In this document: piece after piece, positions 10,947 to 19,459 of the stretch | How the letters are laid out: the number at the start of each line of letters is the position of its first letter | Numbering within the stretch: position 1 is the stretch's first letter | Source: Lacinutrix sp. MedPE-SW | GTDB lineage: Bacteria > Bacteroidota > Bacteroidia > Flavobacteriales > Flavobacteriaceae | Assembly (NCBI RefSeq): GCF_001874145.1 | Contig: NZ_MPCX01000001.1 | Coordinates: forward strand, 372,001-436,000 | Direction: 5' to 3' | DNA: 64,000 bases | The notes under the pieces: model-generated | Seen by the model: the letters and a program-made list of their open reading frames with translations, nothing else | What the model was told of the DNA's origin: nothing | The model's database searches: none | Position numbers and translations under genes: made by a program

Positions 10947-12104
10947 ATGAATATGACGACTAAAACCGAATCTAAAGTGGCATTTAAATTAAATACAATT
11001 CAAGAAGCAATTAACGATATAAAAGCTGGTAAAGTAATAATTGTTGTCGATGATGAAGATAGAGAAAATGAAGGTGATTTTTTAGCCGCTGCAGAAACAG
11101 TAACTCCAGAAATGATTAATTTCATGGCTACTCATGGTCGCGGTTTAATTTGTGCTCCATTAACAGAGAATCGTTGTAAAGATTTAGGTTTACACATGAT
11201 GGTAAGTAATAATACAGATCCAATGGAGACTGCATTTACTGTGTCTGTAGATTTAAAAGGTCAAGGCGTTACTACAGGAATTTCTGCCGGAGATCGCTCT
11301 AAAACCATACAAGCTTTAGTTAATAACGACACAAAACCATTTGATTTAGCTAGACCTGGTCATATTTTTCCTCTTGTTGCTAAAGAAGGTGGTGTTTTAC
11401 GTAGAACGGGACATACAGAAGCTGCTATAGATTTTGCACGTTTAGCAGGATTACAACCTGCTGGTGTTATTGTTGAAATAATGAATGAAGATGGTACAAT
11501 GGCACGTTTACCGCAATTAATAGAAGTTGCTAAAAAGTTTGATTTAAAAATAGTTTCTATTGAAGATTTAGTGGCATACCGTATGGATCATGATTCACTA
11601 ATTAATAAAAAAGAAGATTTTAATATAGAAACACGTTTTGGTAGTTTTAGACTTCGTGCTTACCAACAAACTACAAACGACCAAGTTCATATTGCTCTTA
11701 CAAAAGGAGATTGGGCTACTAATGAGCCTGTTTTAACTAGGGTAAACTCTACTTTAGTAAACAATGATATATTAGGTACACTTACTAATAATGCTGATAA
11801 AAAATTAGACGATATGTTTCGTGTAATTAACGAAGAAGGAAAAGGTGCTATTTTATTTATTAATCAGCAATCTCAGTCTTTAAATCTTCTTAACCGTCTA
11901 AATGTTTTAAAAGAAAAACAAACCGAAGGTAAAATTACCAAAGCACCGGCAATAGCCATGGATAGTAAAGATTTTGGTATTGGTGCTCAAATTCTTCATG
12001 ATCTAAACATACATAAACTAAAATTAATCTCTAACTCACAACAAACAAAACGAGTTGGTATTATTGGTTATGGATTAGAGATTGTAAAATATGTTGGTTA
12101 TTAA
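10947..12104 (+). CDS. ribB: 3,4-dihydroxy-2-butanone-4-phosphate synthase with degenerate GTP cyclohydrolase II domain
   Basis: 385 residues. The N-terminal RibB domain (about 12-212) makes the four-carbon unit of riboflavin from ribulose 5-phosphate and is intact: metal-binding DDEDRENEGDF at 35-45, then THGRGLICAPL, GISAGDRSKTI and RRTGHTEAAID. The C-terminal half (about 225-385) has the length and layout of GTP cyclohydrolase II but has lost its chemistry. The three zinc cysteines align with Leu270, Asn281 and Ala283, and the RQEGRxIGL-type catalytic segment reads NQQSQSLNL. Only RibB activity is therefore expected, and a separate RibA should exist elsewhere. The start could be 10947 or the ATG two codons on. 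Confidence 0.93.
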   Translation: MNMTTKTESKVAFKLNTIQEAINDIKAGKVIIVVDDEDRENEGDFLAAAETVTPEMINFMATHGRGLICAPLTENRCKDLGLHMMVSNNTDPMETAFTVSVDLKGQGVTTGISAGDRSKTIQALVNNDTKPFDLARPGHIFPLVAKEGGVLRRTGHTEAAIDFARLAGLQPAGVIVEIMNEDGTMARLPQLIEVAKKFDLKIVSIEDLVAYRMDHDSLINKKEDFNIETRFGSFRLRAYQQTTNDQVHIALTKGDWATNEPVLTRVNSTLVNNDILGTLTNNADKKLDDMFRVINEEGKGAILFINQQSQSLNLLNRLNVLKEKQTEGKITKAPAIAMDSKDFGIGAQILHDLNIHKLKLISNSQQTKRVGIIGYGLEIVKYVGY

Positions 12105-12151
12105 GGCATAGAACCTTACAATTAACTTTAGGTTTTATAGATATAATAATT

Positions 12152-12179
12152 GATAATATAAATTCTCGTTTATATTATC
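12152..12179. terminator. AT-only hairpin between convergent genes, probable terminator
   Basis: GATAATATAAA and TTTATATTATC form an 11-bp stem around a six-base loop between the ends of the ribB gene and the T9SS cargo gene. The stem is all A-T except the closing G-C pair and no long T-run follows, so it would be a weak terminator. Confidence 0.4.
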
Positions 12180-12180
12180 A

Positions 12181-12975
12181 TTATTGCTTTATTATTCGTT
12201 TTATCACAGTAGTGCCAGAAGTAATTAATTTTAAAATATAAATACCTGATGGTAAATTTTTTAAAGACAAAGTAGAAGGTTTATTTATAACCATTAATTG
12301 TTTACCTGTTGCATCAAAAAGCTTAGCTATAGCTATATTATTTTTAGACTTTATAGAAATAGAGTTTTTTGTTGGATTTGGATAAACTATAACCGAGATG
12401 TTTTCTGTTTCAATTTCGCCAATACTTAACGTGCTAAACATTACAGACGAATATCCAGGTTCATATCCTCCAAAATAATCCTGTGTGGTTGAATTATCTA
12501 TATTAGAATTGTAAAAACTATCTAAAACGCCCATAGCGCCAATAGCAACAGGATCTGCATTATCTAAAAATGTCATTTCTCCTGAACTTGGCATATTAGT
12601 AACCGAAAATGAGACTAAATCTATATGCTCACCATTTACATGAGATATTAAAGATTGTCCTGGAGGATTATTAAATTGAAACACATCTCTACTTCCATCT
12701 CCCAAACCTTGACTTGTTAAAAAAGCTGCATCATATTCTTGTAAACTCCAAACACGTCCTGGCAACAAGCTATTTGCATTAATCAAATCTGCAGATCCTG
12801 CTGGCATTGTTAAGGTAAAACCCATATCTGAAGCATCGGTACCAGCATCAAAATCTGGTATAGCTACAATTTTAAAATTATAATTATCTGTATGTACTAT
12901 ACCGTAAGTATAGGATTGTGCATTAATATTAATTGAAAAAAATAATAATGCTAAAATTGAGTAAAAAATTTTCAT
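12181..12975 (-). CDS. Secreted protein with T9SS C-terminal sorting domain
   Basis: 264 residues with an N-terminal signal peptide (MKIFYSILALLFFSININAQ). The last 70 residues form a type A T9SS sorting domain, with the typical VYPNPTKNSISIKS, the middle LFDATGKQL and the end LPSGIYILKL...KRIIKQ. The protein should cross the outer membrane by T9SS and be attached to or released from the surface. The middle (about 20-185) is Gly/Asp-rich and I do not recognise it. It is the third gene of a minus-strand operon of exported proteins, 43 bp after its neighbour. Confidence 0.88.
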   Translation of the reverse strand: MKIFYSILALLFFSININAQSYTYGIVHTDNYNFKIVAIPDFDAGTDASDMGFTLTMPAGSADLINANSLLPGRVWSLQEYDAAFLTSQGLGDGSRDVFQFNNPPGQSLISHVNGEHIDLVSFSVTNMPSSGEMTFLDNADPVAIGAMGVLDSFYNSNIDNSTTQDYFGGYEPGYSSVMFSTLSIGEIETENISVIVYPNPTKNSISIKSKNNIAIAKLFDATGKQLMVINKPSTLSLKNLPSGIYILKLITSGTTVIKRIIKQ

Positions 12976-13018
12976 AATTTTTGTTTTATTTGGATTAATT
13001 AATAGCGTTTTATGTTGT

Positions 13019-14011
13019 TTAATTTCCCTCAGGAATAGTTGTATTTATTGTAAATGTTGGTGAGGCAAAACCATTTTCTGGATGCTGTAATACATTATCT
13101 TTAATAATATTACTATCATTATTAGAGCCTGAAAAACGACCACTGCCAGACATATCTGCGTCTATAAGCAAGTAACCAATAGATGTATAAGTTGCAGAAT
13201 TAAAGCTGTTTAATGGATCGTTTAATATGTCATCTTTAATAATATTAGCATCGTTATTTGGACCAGAAAAACGAATTTGACCATTAGAATTAGTATCACC
13301 TGTCCATAATGCTAAATCGCCATTTGCAAGTATAACTTGGGCATTATTGCCATAAGTAGCTGTGGCATTTGAGGTGAAGTTTATAGCAGTCCCAGTTTCT
13401 GTAACCGCTACAGGATTTGCACTCATAACACCTAAGTGATTTCTATGTTTTAAAACGATGTAATAATTTTTAGGAATAATGCCTAAAGAAATATCTGAAA
13501 CACCATCTAATGCAACCACATCTCCATCACGTTGTAGTAATACAGATGTGCCTTTTATAATATTAGAAACATCTGTTTCGTCTCTAAACTCTAACCAAAC
13601 CCAATCTACAATATCATCTTCAAAAGCACCAAGACTAGATGTTCCTCCAAGATTAAACACATTTGCATCAACCGTTTTTCCATCTCCAAAAGGAGAAACT
13701 ACAGGTAACAAACCTAAATCTCTTAAATCATCATTCATTAATCCTGTTGTTTCAGAATTTATAATTGCGCCTTGAAGAAATACTTTTGGATTAATTTTTA
13801 TTTTTATTACACGAGTTATAAAGCCTTCAGAAATTTGAATAGTTGATGACGATCGCTCTGCTACATTTACCTCTCCAATGGTATAAAGCATATTAATGTT
13901 TCCACTTGTAGAGTTTGCGCCACCGCTATCTATACTAAACCTTTCTATAGATTGAGTGTTTCCAAAAAATGGTAAAATCAGGATAACTAAAATGATAATT
14001 ATAGTTTTCAT
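13019..14011 (-). CDS. Secreted protein with two Asp/Asn-rich dockerin-like repeats
   Basis: 330 residues with a signal peptide ending near FFGNTQ. An early SGGANSTSGNINMLYTIGE block is common in flavobacterial exported proteins. The C-terminal third has two copies of an Asp/Asn-rich unit, DTNSNGQIRFSGPNNDANI and DADMSGSGRFSGSNNDSNI, each followed by IIKDxxL. The spacing of acidic residues resembles EF-hand or dockerin calcium loops, so calcium binding is a plausible inference. No sorting domain is present at the C-terminus. It is the middle gene of the three-gene secreted operon. The function is unknown. Confidence 0.8.
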   Translation of the reverse strand: MKTIIIILVILILPFFGNTQSIERFSIDSGGANSTSGNINMLYTIGEVNVAERSSSTIQISEGFITRVIKIKINPKVFLQGAIINSETTGLMNDDLRDLGLLPVVSPFGDGKTVDANVFNLGGTSSLGAFEDDIVDWVWLEFRDETDVSNIIKGTSVLLQRDGDVVALDGVSDISLGIIPKNYYIVLKHRNHLGVMSANPVAVTETGTAINFTSNATATYGNNAQVILANGDLALWTGDTNSNGQIRFSGPNNDANIIKDDILNDPLNSFNSATYTSIGYLLIDADMSGSGRFSGSNNDSNIIKDNVLQHPENGFASPTFTINTTIPEGN

Positions 14012-14034
14012 AATAATAAATTTTAAAATGATTT

Positions 14035-15336
14035 TTATTGAAAAGTTGTAAATTGAAACTCGCCTTGTATTGGTGCTCCCGCTGAATTATAGAGATATAC
14101 CAACATATTTCCATTTTGGCTGCTAACACGACATCTGTGTATTGAAGAAGAAGAAGCCGTTACATTTGATGCGAAAGATCTATAAAAATAATCAACATTA
14201 GAAATCGTTATTTCATACCTATTTAAACTTGCATTCCAAATCACACTAAAGTTTCCAGAACCCGATGATACTGTACCATTAGATATCACAAACCCATAAG
14301 CAACTGGTCCAACAGCTGCAGTTGTTTGAGTGGTATTATCTTCAAATTGTATAGATTTAAACTCTGCAGAACCATCAGAGTTAATTGCTGCTACAATAGA
14401 ACCTCCATTTTCCATTTCAATAAATTGTGATCCTGATGTAGAACCTTCAGGAACTTTCAGTTCTAACAAATCTTTTCCCGTTGGATGATCAAATGTTTCA
14501 ATTCTAACAGTATTCTCGATACCAGTTGCTTGTAATACAGAAAAAGTATTTATTGGATTTACAATACCAATACCTACACGACCTTCGTTTTCTGCCATTA
14601 AAATATCTCCATTAGATTTTAATTTAAATCTAACATCACTAGAAACTAAGTCATTATTAGAGCTAGTAATTTGAAATTCATTACTAACGTCACTAGTAAT
14701 AGACCAATCTGTTATCGATGGGTTTGGGTGAAAAAGTTCTAAGGATGAAGTACCAATAGGAGATGTAACACGAGCAGACGTATTATCTGTTCCAGAACCT
14801 ACAATATCTAATTTGGCATTAGGTAAATTGGTACCAATACCTACATTACCTTCATTATAAAAAGTGTTATTACCATTAATGTCCCAAACTTTATTCTCTA
14901 TATCTTTAGCAACTAGAGCATAAGGAACTGCTTTAAATTGTGTTGTTCCCAAATCTACTAAACCAGATCCCGTATTAATTTGTACATTAAGAAAATGCTC
15001 ATCATCTTGCCAATTTATACTAGAAAAATTACCTGCTGTAACACCTTCGCCTATATTAACTATTATAATACCGTTAGCATTGGTATTAATGGTGTGGCTT
15101 TCTTGATAAACATTATTTGTAAGAGCTGCACCCTCATAAATTATAAACTGAATACTTATAGGTTGTGATGCCAAAATATTACCTGATGCATCTTTTACAA
15201 GTGCTTTATAATTTATACTATTTTGCGCATAGCTGCTTAGTAGAAATAAAAATGTAATTAATAATGTTAAAACAATTTTATGAATTAAGTCATTATTACC
15301 TTGCCTTAATTGATGGTTACTTTTTGAAAATGTCAT
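14035..15336 (-). CDS. Secreted tail-fibre-like repeat protein
   Basis: 433 residues with an export signal (hydrophobic KIVLTLLITFLFLLSSYAQ after a polar start). The N-terminal 150 residues (NYKALVKDASGN, then QFKAVPYALVA) match a region common in Bacteroidota proteins annotated as tail-fibre or collagen-like. It is followed by NVGIGTNLPNAKLDI-type units and a beta-rich C-terminus. There is no sorting domain. It is the first gene of the operon, 23 bp before its neighbour. A structural surface or matrix role is likely but unproven. The ATG at 15336 gives a 20-residue polar extension before the hydrophobic core. Confidence 0.75.
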   Translation of the reverse strand: MTFSKSNHQLRQGNNDLIHKIVLTLLITFLFLLSSYAQNSINYKALVKDASGNILASQPISIQFIIYEGAALTNNVYQESHTINTNANGIIIVNIGEGVTAGNFSSINWQDDEHFLNVQINTGSGLVDLGTTQFKAVPYALVAKDIENKVWDINGNNTFYNEGNVGIGTNLPNAKLDIVGSGTDNTSARVTSPIGTSSLELFHPNPSITDWSITSDVSNEFQITSSNNDLVSSDVRFKLKSNGDILMAENEGRVGIGIVNPINTFSVLQATGIENTVRIETFDHPTGKDLLELKVPEGSTSGSQFIEMENGGSIVAAINSDGSAEFKSIQFEDNTTQTTAAVGPVAYGFVISNGTVSSGSGNFSVIWNASLNRYEITISNVDYFYRSFASNVTASSSSIHRCRVSSQNGNMLVYLYNSAGAPIQGEFQFTTFQ

Positions 15337-15434
15337 AATTTTTGGTTTTTTTGAAATGGTTAATAGCTATTCATTTCCTATTTATGTCCCAAAAATTAAA
15401 AGGTTAACATTTTTGTTAAAAAAATAAAACAAAA

Positions 15435-15468
15435 AAATCCCTTTTAAACCTAAGTCTAAAAGGGATTT
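15435..15468 (-). terminator. Terminator of the DegT aminotransferase gene
   Basis: A 12-bp stem (AAATCCCTTTTA pairing with TAAAAGGGATTT) with a 10-base loop lies 20 bases beyond the stop codon. On the minus strand it runs into seven T. Confidence 0.85.
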
Positions 15469-15487
15469 ATAATCTCTAATTATATTT

Positions 15488-16681
15488 TTAGAGAGAATTT
15501 AAAATGGCTTCTTTCATTTTTAATGCTCTACTTCTAACCTCTTCTTCTGTCCACGATAATTTAATTAGGCAAGAAATATTTCGACCAATATAATGATCAC
15601 TTTGAGTAAATGTTTTTTTACTCAATAAACTTAAAGAATCTTTTATTTCTTTAGATAAAGGGTATAAAGATTTAGCGTCTTTTAAATGATTCCATTTTCT
15701 AACATAATGCCAATTATTATCGTAATAATTCCAACAAACATCTACTCCATTTTCTTTAAAAGCTGCAATTGTTTTTCTTGCTATTTCTAAATCTGGTAAA
15801 TAGAAATTAAAAAAAGCATAACTTTCTTCGCCTCCTTTTGGCACAGTTCTAAAAGTAACTTCTGGAATTTCAGCAAGTGTCTCTCTTAAAATTGTATAAT
15901 TTTTTTTCTGAACTTCTAAAAACTCTGGTAGTCTTTTAATTTGAGCTAAACCAACTGCAGCGTGTAGTTCTGAAATTCTAAAATTATAGCCTAAAAAAGG
16001 ATGCGTTTCTGCGCCTCTATCATTACCAATGTGGTCATGCCCATGATCACTAAAATGGTCGGCGTTTATATAATATTGTTTGTTATTTGTTATAACCGCT
16101 CCACCTTCACCACAGGTTACAGTTTTCACAAAATCGAAAGAAAAACAACCTAAATCTCCTATACTTCCAAGTGGTTTATTGTTGTAACGACCTCCAATAG
16201 CTTGACATGCATCTTCAACTAAAAGTAGATTATACTTATTACAAACTTGCGATAGAGCATCCATATTAGCCATACTACCACACATTTGCACAACCATTAC
16301 AGCTTTTGTTTTTGATGTAATTGCAGCCTCTACAGCTTTTGCATCTAAACCTAAAGTATCATCTATATCAACAAGCACAGGAATTGCACCTAGTAATAAA
16401 ATAGCTTCAAAACTAGCTACAAAAGTAAATGTTGGCATAATAACTTCATCTCCTGCTCCAACACCTGCACTAGCTAATGCTACAGAAACAGCAGAGGTTC
16501 CATTAGAAACTAATTGTACATAATCGCTCTCTAAAGTTTTTTGTAATTCTGCTTCTAAGGCTTTAGCTTTCCAGTGTCCATTACGCATACCATCAAAACC
16601 ATAACGCATTAAAACTCCATTATCTAATACATCTTGTAATTCTTCTCTTTCTAAATCTCCAAAGCGTTCAAATCCTGGCAT
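15488..16681 (-). CDS. DegT/DnrJ/EryC1/StrS family PLP-dependent sugar aminotransferase
   Basis: 397-residue aminotransferase that transfers an amino group from glutamate to a keto-sugar nucleotide or similar substrate. The PLP lysine is K186 in SFDFVKTVTCGEGGA. D157 in VEDACQ contacts the pyridine nitrogen, and the N-terminal SNGTSA binds phosphate. The size is typical. No sugar-biosynthesis genes surround it and it appears monocistronic with its own promoter and terminator, so the substrate is unknown. Family members usually make amino-sugars for surface polysaccharides. Confidence 0.9.
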   Translation of the reverse strand: MPGFERFGDLEREELQDVLDNGVLMRYGFDGMRNGHWKAKALEAELQKTLESDYVQLVSNGTSAVSVALASAGVGAGDEVIMPTFTFVASFEAILLLGAIPVLVDIDDTLGLDAKAVEAAITSKTKAVMVVQMCGSMANMDALSQVCNKYNLLLVEDACQAIGGRYNNKPLGSIGDLGCFSFDFVKTVTCGEGGAVITNNKQYYINADHFSDHGHDHIGNDRGAETHPFLGYNFRISELHAAVGLAQIKRLPEFLEVQKKNYTILRETLAEIPEVTFRTVPKGGEESYAFFNFYLPDLEIARKTIAAFKENGVDVCWNYYDNNWHYVRKWNHLKDAKSLYPLSKEIKDSLSLLSKKTFTQSDHYIGRNISCLIKLSWTEEEVRSRALKMKEAILNSL

Positions 16682-16701
16682 AACTTTTATTATATTTTTC
16701 T

Positions 16702-16709
16702 CAAAAATA
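16702..16709 (-). promoter_or_regulatory. -7 promoter element of the DegT gene
   Basis: On the minus strand TATTTTTG matches TAnnTTTG, 20 bases before the ATG at 16681. No clear -33 TTTG was found. Confidence 0.45.
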
Positions 16710-16726
16710 CTTCTATTTCTAAAATT

Positions 16727-16762
16727 AAAAAAGCCTCTTAAAACAAAGTTTAAAAGGCTTTT
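16727..16762 (-). terminator. Terminator of the thioredoxin-like gene
   Basis: AAAAGCCT and AGGCTTTT arms enclose an A/T-rich interior that can extend the stem. The minus strand continues into T-rich sequence. It lies about 20 bases past the stop of the thioredoxin-like gene. Confidence 0.75.
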
Positions 16763-16782
16763 AATATATTAAAATAACTTAT

Positions 16783-17244
16783 TTAATACTTTTCTATAAT
16801 TCCATCAATAAAAGCAAAATGTCTATCTGTTTCTCTAAGAAAAGTATAACCCGATAATTCTCCAATTACATTTAAGTTTTTATTTAAAACAACTAAATTT
16901 GGATAACCTCCATTTTTATTATATTTCTTAACTAGAACTTTGTTTTTAACTTTTTGTTCTGGAGTTATTATATCTATACGTCTTGGCATATCTACTTTTA
17001 ATAAAACAAAATGTTTTGCTTTTTCTTCAAAAGCATCTGTATTAAAAAAATCTTTCTTAAGTAATTTACATGGTCCACACCAATCACTCCCAGTAAAATA
17101 AATTAATATTGGCTTGTTTGAACTAACAGATTCTTGTTTTGCTTCTTCTAAATCTAACAACCAATTTAGATTAGATATTTCTTCGTTTTGTGAAAAACCA
17201 ATTGTAGATATACAAATGGATAGTATTAGTAGTAGATTTCTCAT
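16783..17244 (-). CDS. Exported thioredoxin-fold protein with CGPC active site
   Basis: 153 residues with a signal peptide (MRNLLLILSICISTIGFS) and a thioredoxin fold. The redox motif C56-G-P-C59 sits in FTGSDWCGPCK, and the cis-Pro loop is likely in GGYPNLVVL. The SDWCGPCK form with a preceding PILIYF is typical of periplasmic thioredoxin-like (DUF255/Thioredoxin_7) proteins that reduce disulfides or assist cytochrome c maturation. The exact partner is unknown. It sits between two terminators or wide gaps and is probably transcribed alone. Confidence 0.88.
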   Translation of the reverse strand: MRNLLLILSICISTIGFSQNEEISNLNWLLDLEEAKQESVSSNKPILIYFTGSDWCGPCKLLKKDFFNTDAFEEKAKHFVLLKVDMPRRIDIITPEQKVKNKVLVKKYNKNGGYPNLVVLNKNLNVIGELSGYTFLRETDRHFAFIDGIIEKY

Positions 17245-17316
17245 TGTTTTAAACTTATAAACTGTACAATATTATAAAAAAAATATTATATACAATAATC
17301 TTGCCAACTTATTAAC

Positions 17317-17946
17317 TTAAAGCTTTATCACACTATCTTTAAGTTCTTTACGTACTTTTTTAAGTTTAGACATATAATCATTTTCTGCTCTGTAGCCTAT
17401 TGGCATAACCAACACTGATGAAAGATTTTTAGAAGACAAATTCAAAATTTTGTCGTAATCTTTATTTGTAAATCCTTCCATTGGGCAAGCATCGACACCT
17501 TCTAACGCACATACTGTTAATAAATTTCCCATTGCTAAATAAGCTTGCTTTACAGCCCAGTTAAGAATTTCCTGTTTCTCTTTCTTTTCAAAATCTTCAA
17601 TTAAAAAATGTTTAAAAGGATCTAAAATAGCATCAGGAGTATTTCTTATTTTTTTAACAAGATTAAAATAACTTTCAATATATTTTTTATCGATTAAAGT
17701 ATCTATACAAAAAACTAAAACATGAGATGCTTGAGCCACCTGTACTTGGTTCATAGAAAACGCTACCAATTCTTTTTGCTTTGTTTTATCCTCTATAACA
17801 AGTAGTTTTATAGGTTGTAAACCATAGGATGTGGCTGTTAAATTAAAAGCTTCTAAAATTGTTTCTAATGTTTTGTTAGAGACTTTTTTAGACGGGTCAA
17901 ATTCCTTAGTTGCATATCTCCACTTTAACGCATCAATTACATTCAT
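17317..17946 (-). CDS. Nitroreductase-family NAD(P)H-dependent oxidoreductase
   Basis: 209-residue FMN flavoprotein of the NfsB-like nitroreductase family. The start MNVIDALKWRYATKEFDPSK carries the conserved RYATKEFD FMN-binding segment, and further blocks include ATSYGLQP, the central AYLAMGNLL region and the C-terminal MPIGYRAE. These enzymes reduce quinones, nitroaromatics or flavins with NAD(P)H. I chose the ATG at 17946; the TTG seven codons upstream adds residues the family lacks. It is transcribed divergently from the thioesterase gene. Confidence 0.92.
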   Translation of the reverse strand: MNVIDALKWRYATKEFDPSKKVSNKTLETILEAFNLTATSYGLQPIKLLVIEDKTKQKELVAFSMNQVQVAQASHVLVFCIDTLIDKKYIESYFNLVKKIRNTPDAILDPFKHFLIEDFEKKEKQEILNWAVKQAYLAMGNLLTVCALEGVDACPMEGFTNKDYDKILNLSSKNLSSVLVMPIGYRAENDYMSKLKKVRKELKDSVIKL

Positions 17947-18028
17947 AAAATAGTATACTTTATGCAAAAATAGGATTACATTCGTTATAAAGCTAAAAAC
18001 TATAAGTATTTACAATAAAAATTAAAAA

Positions 18029-18418
18029 ATGAGAACAACTCAAGAACTTATTAACGACTCTGAAACTAAAATTTTTAAAGCAATATTTCCAAATACAACA
18101 AATCATTACAATACATTATTTGGAGGTACTGCACTTCATATGATGGATGAAGCATCATTTATATGTGCCACAAGATTTAGCAGAAAAAAAGTTGTTACTA
18201 TTTCTACTGATAAAATAGATTTTGAAAAACCTATACCTGAAGGCACAATTGTAGAATTAGTTGCACGAATACACAAAGTTGGAAACACTAGTTGTACAGT
18301 AAAAGTTGATATTTTTATGGAAAACATGTATAATTATGAAAGAGAATTAACTGTTACCGGTTTCTTTAAGTTCGTGGCTGTCAACGAACAAATGAAGCCA
18401 ATACCTATTTTAAATTAA
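18029..18418 (+). CDS. Acyl-CoA thioesterase, hotdog fold (YciA/BACH type)
   Basis: 129 residues, the size of a single hotdog-domain acyl-CoA hydrolase. The signature NTTNHYNTLFGGTALHMMDEASFICATRF contains the conserved N-x(3)-G-G and the catalytic Asp of MMDE; I name only these key residues. A second block is VVTISTDKIDFEKPIPEG. The family cleaves medium- or long-chain acyl-CoA in the cytoplasm. It lies directly upstream of tRNA-Ser. Confidence 0.9.
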   Translation: MRTTQELINDSETKIFKAIFPNTTNHYNTLFGGTALHMMDEASFICATRFSRKKVVTISTDKIDFEKPIPEGTIVELVARIHKVGNTSCTVKVDIFMENMYNYERELTVTGFFKFVAVNEQMKPIPILN

Positions 18419-18444
18419 TTTTTTTAAAAAAATCACAAAATTTA

Positions 18445-18476
18445 TTTGAAAAGAAAGAAAAAGGACACTATATTTG
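18445..18476 (+). promoter_or_regulatory. Canonical Bacteroidota promoter of tRNA-Ser
   Basis: TTTG at 18445-18448 and TATATTTG at 18469-18476 are separated by 20 bases, an almost perfect -33/-7 pair (TTTG / TAnnTTTG). It is the clearest promoter in the window and supports a Bacteroidota host. The tRNA begins 37 bases downstream. Confidence 0.85.
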
Positions 18477-18513
18477 CAGCCGCATTCAGGCAAATAGCTT
18501 GATAAGGCACTCA

Positions 18514-18598
18514 GGAGAAATGGCAGAGTGGTCGAATGCGGCAGTCTTGAAAACTGTTGAGGGTCACACCTCCGGGGGTTCGAATCCCTCTTTCTCCG
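18514..18598 (+). tRNA. tRNA-Ser (anticodon TGA)
   Basis: A class II cloverleaf. The acceptor GGAGAAA pairs with TTTCTCC, the anticodon loop CTTGAAA carries TGA, the variable arm is long (about GAGGGT paired with ACCTCC), and the T-loop TTCGAAT is present. The 3' CCA is not encoded. A terminator follows immediately, and the accessory island begins behind it. Confidence 0.95.
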
Positions 18599-18599
18599 C

Positions 18600-18635
18600 A
18601 AAACCCTTGTTAATCGTTTGATTTTCAAGGGTTTT
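18600..18635 (+). terminator. tRNA-Ser terminator; left copy of a 36-base direct repeat
   Basis: AAAACCCTTG and CAAGGGTTTT form a 10-bp stem followed by a T-rich tail. The whole 36-base unit recurs at 23489-23524 with 33 of 36 identical positions and the same length. The two copies bound the accessory region. Confidence 0.85.
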
Positions 18636-18803
18636 ATTTTTTAGCACCAATAAAGGCGTCTGTTTTACTATAATTAATCTATATTAAATTGAATCTAACC
18701 ACCTAAATTTAGATGAAATAGTGAAATATTGAATTAATTAATAAATTTTACTTCATCAGTAATTGTTACAACACCTCATTATATTTTAGAACTAAATAAT
18801 TCC

Positions 18804-19239
18804 TTAATAATAGAGTGAGTATACATCTAAAGATTCTTCAGGATAAGTAAACTTTAATAAACCATTAATATCATTTTCATTGAAATCTGATGATAACCAA
18901 TTATGAATATATTCATTATAAAGAAATACTGGTTACATTTTTTTCATTGTAAATTTTTATAAATAACGGATAGACATTCTTTGCTGAAAAAATAAACCTA
19001 ATAAATTTATCGATTACCGTATATGATTTTATTTGTTCATTTTTTTTACTTGAAGACACTAGGCTCAAACACCTAGTACAAGCATATTATTTCTCTCCTG
19101 ATGAATAACTAGCATATTTGAATAAGAAAAACCATTTAGACAATAATTTGATTTATTTAAAATTGATCTAAAATCTTCATTACTTAAAGCAACCTGATTT
19201 TGCTTTTCTATTTTTCTTGTCTTATACCTTATAAATCAT
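18804..19239 (-). pseudogene. Decayed SRAP/YedK (SOS response-associated peptidase, HMCES family) gene
   Basis: The reverse strand has no long ORF but carries SRAP segments in order. N-terminal: YKTRKIEKQ, then CLNGFSYSNMLVIHQE, where the family has NGF(S/A)HP and LxxxxQ. Next comes LSLVSSS, a mutated WGLVPSW. Then NVYPLFIKIYNEKK followed by stop-PVFLYNEYIHNWL, matching NPLMxxIHNxKKRMPV. Last is LLKFTYPEESLDVYSLYY, matching the family's P(Y/F)PxEELxxYPVS. The frame shifts at least twice, holds stops, and about 100 central residues (NARAE and FYEW blocks) are missing. The intact family forms DNA-protein crosslinks at abasic sites. This explains most of the otherwise empty 18.64-19.46 kb stretch; the rest of it holds nothing I recognise apart from the palindrome at 19343. 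Confidence 0.75.
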
Positions 19240-19342
19240 CACGTGTGCTTCTATAGCATATCTGGTACTAAATTTGTTAAACTACGTTTTTTTGGTTACC
19301 GCTAAAAAGCTGAATTTGCTGTAAAAAACTTATCAGAACGCC

Positions 19343-19447
19343 GTATACAAGTTATACCTTACATGTCTTTTGTTTTAGATAGTCTGATTTATTTAAACTA
19401 TCTTTAGTTTTGGATATGAGTCGGTACGACTCGTATACATAACCGTT
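19343..19447 (+). repeat. Imperfect palindromic element A, ending in AACCGTT before an orphan gene
   Basis: The left arm GTATACAAGTTATACC (19343-19358) pairs imperfectly with GGTACGACTCGTATAC (19423-19438). A second perfect hairpin, AGATAGT/ACTATCT (19377-19403), is nested inside. AACCGTT at 19441-19447 ends 12 bases before the next start codon. Elements B and C also end in AACCGTT just upstream of a gene. Confidence 0.55.
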
Positions 19448-19459
19448 ATAAATAATTTT

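Noticed and set aside
13935-14129. 64-residue minus-strand ORF between two secreted-protein genes
   Set aside because: It lies mostly inside the neighbouring genes in another frame and shows no independent signal; a shadow.
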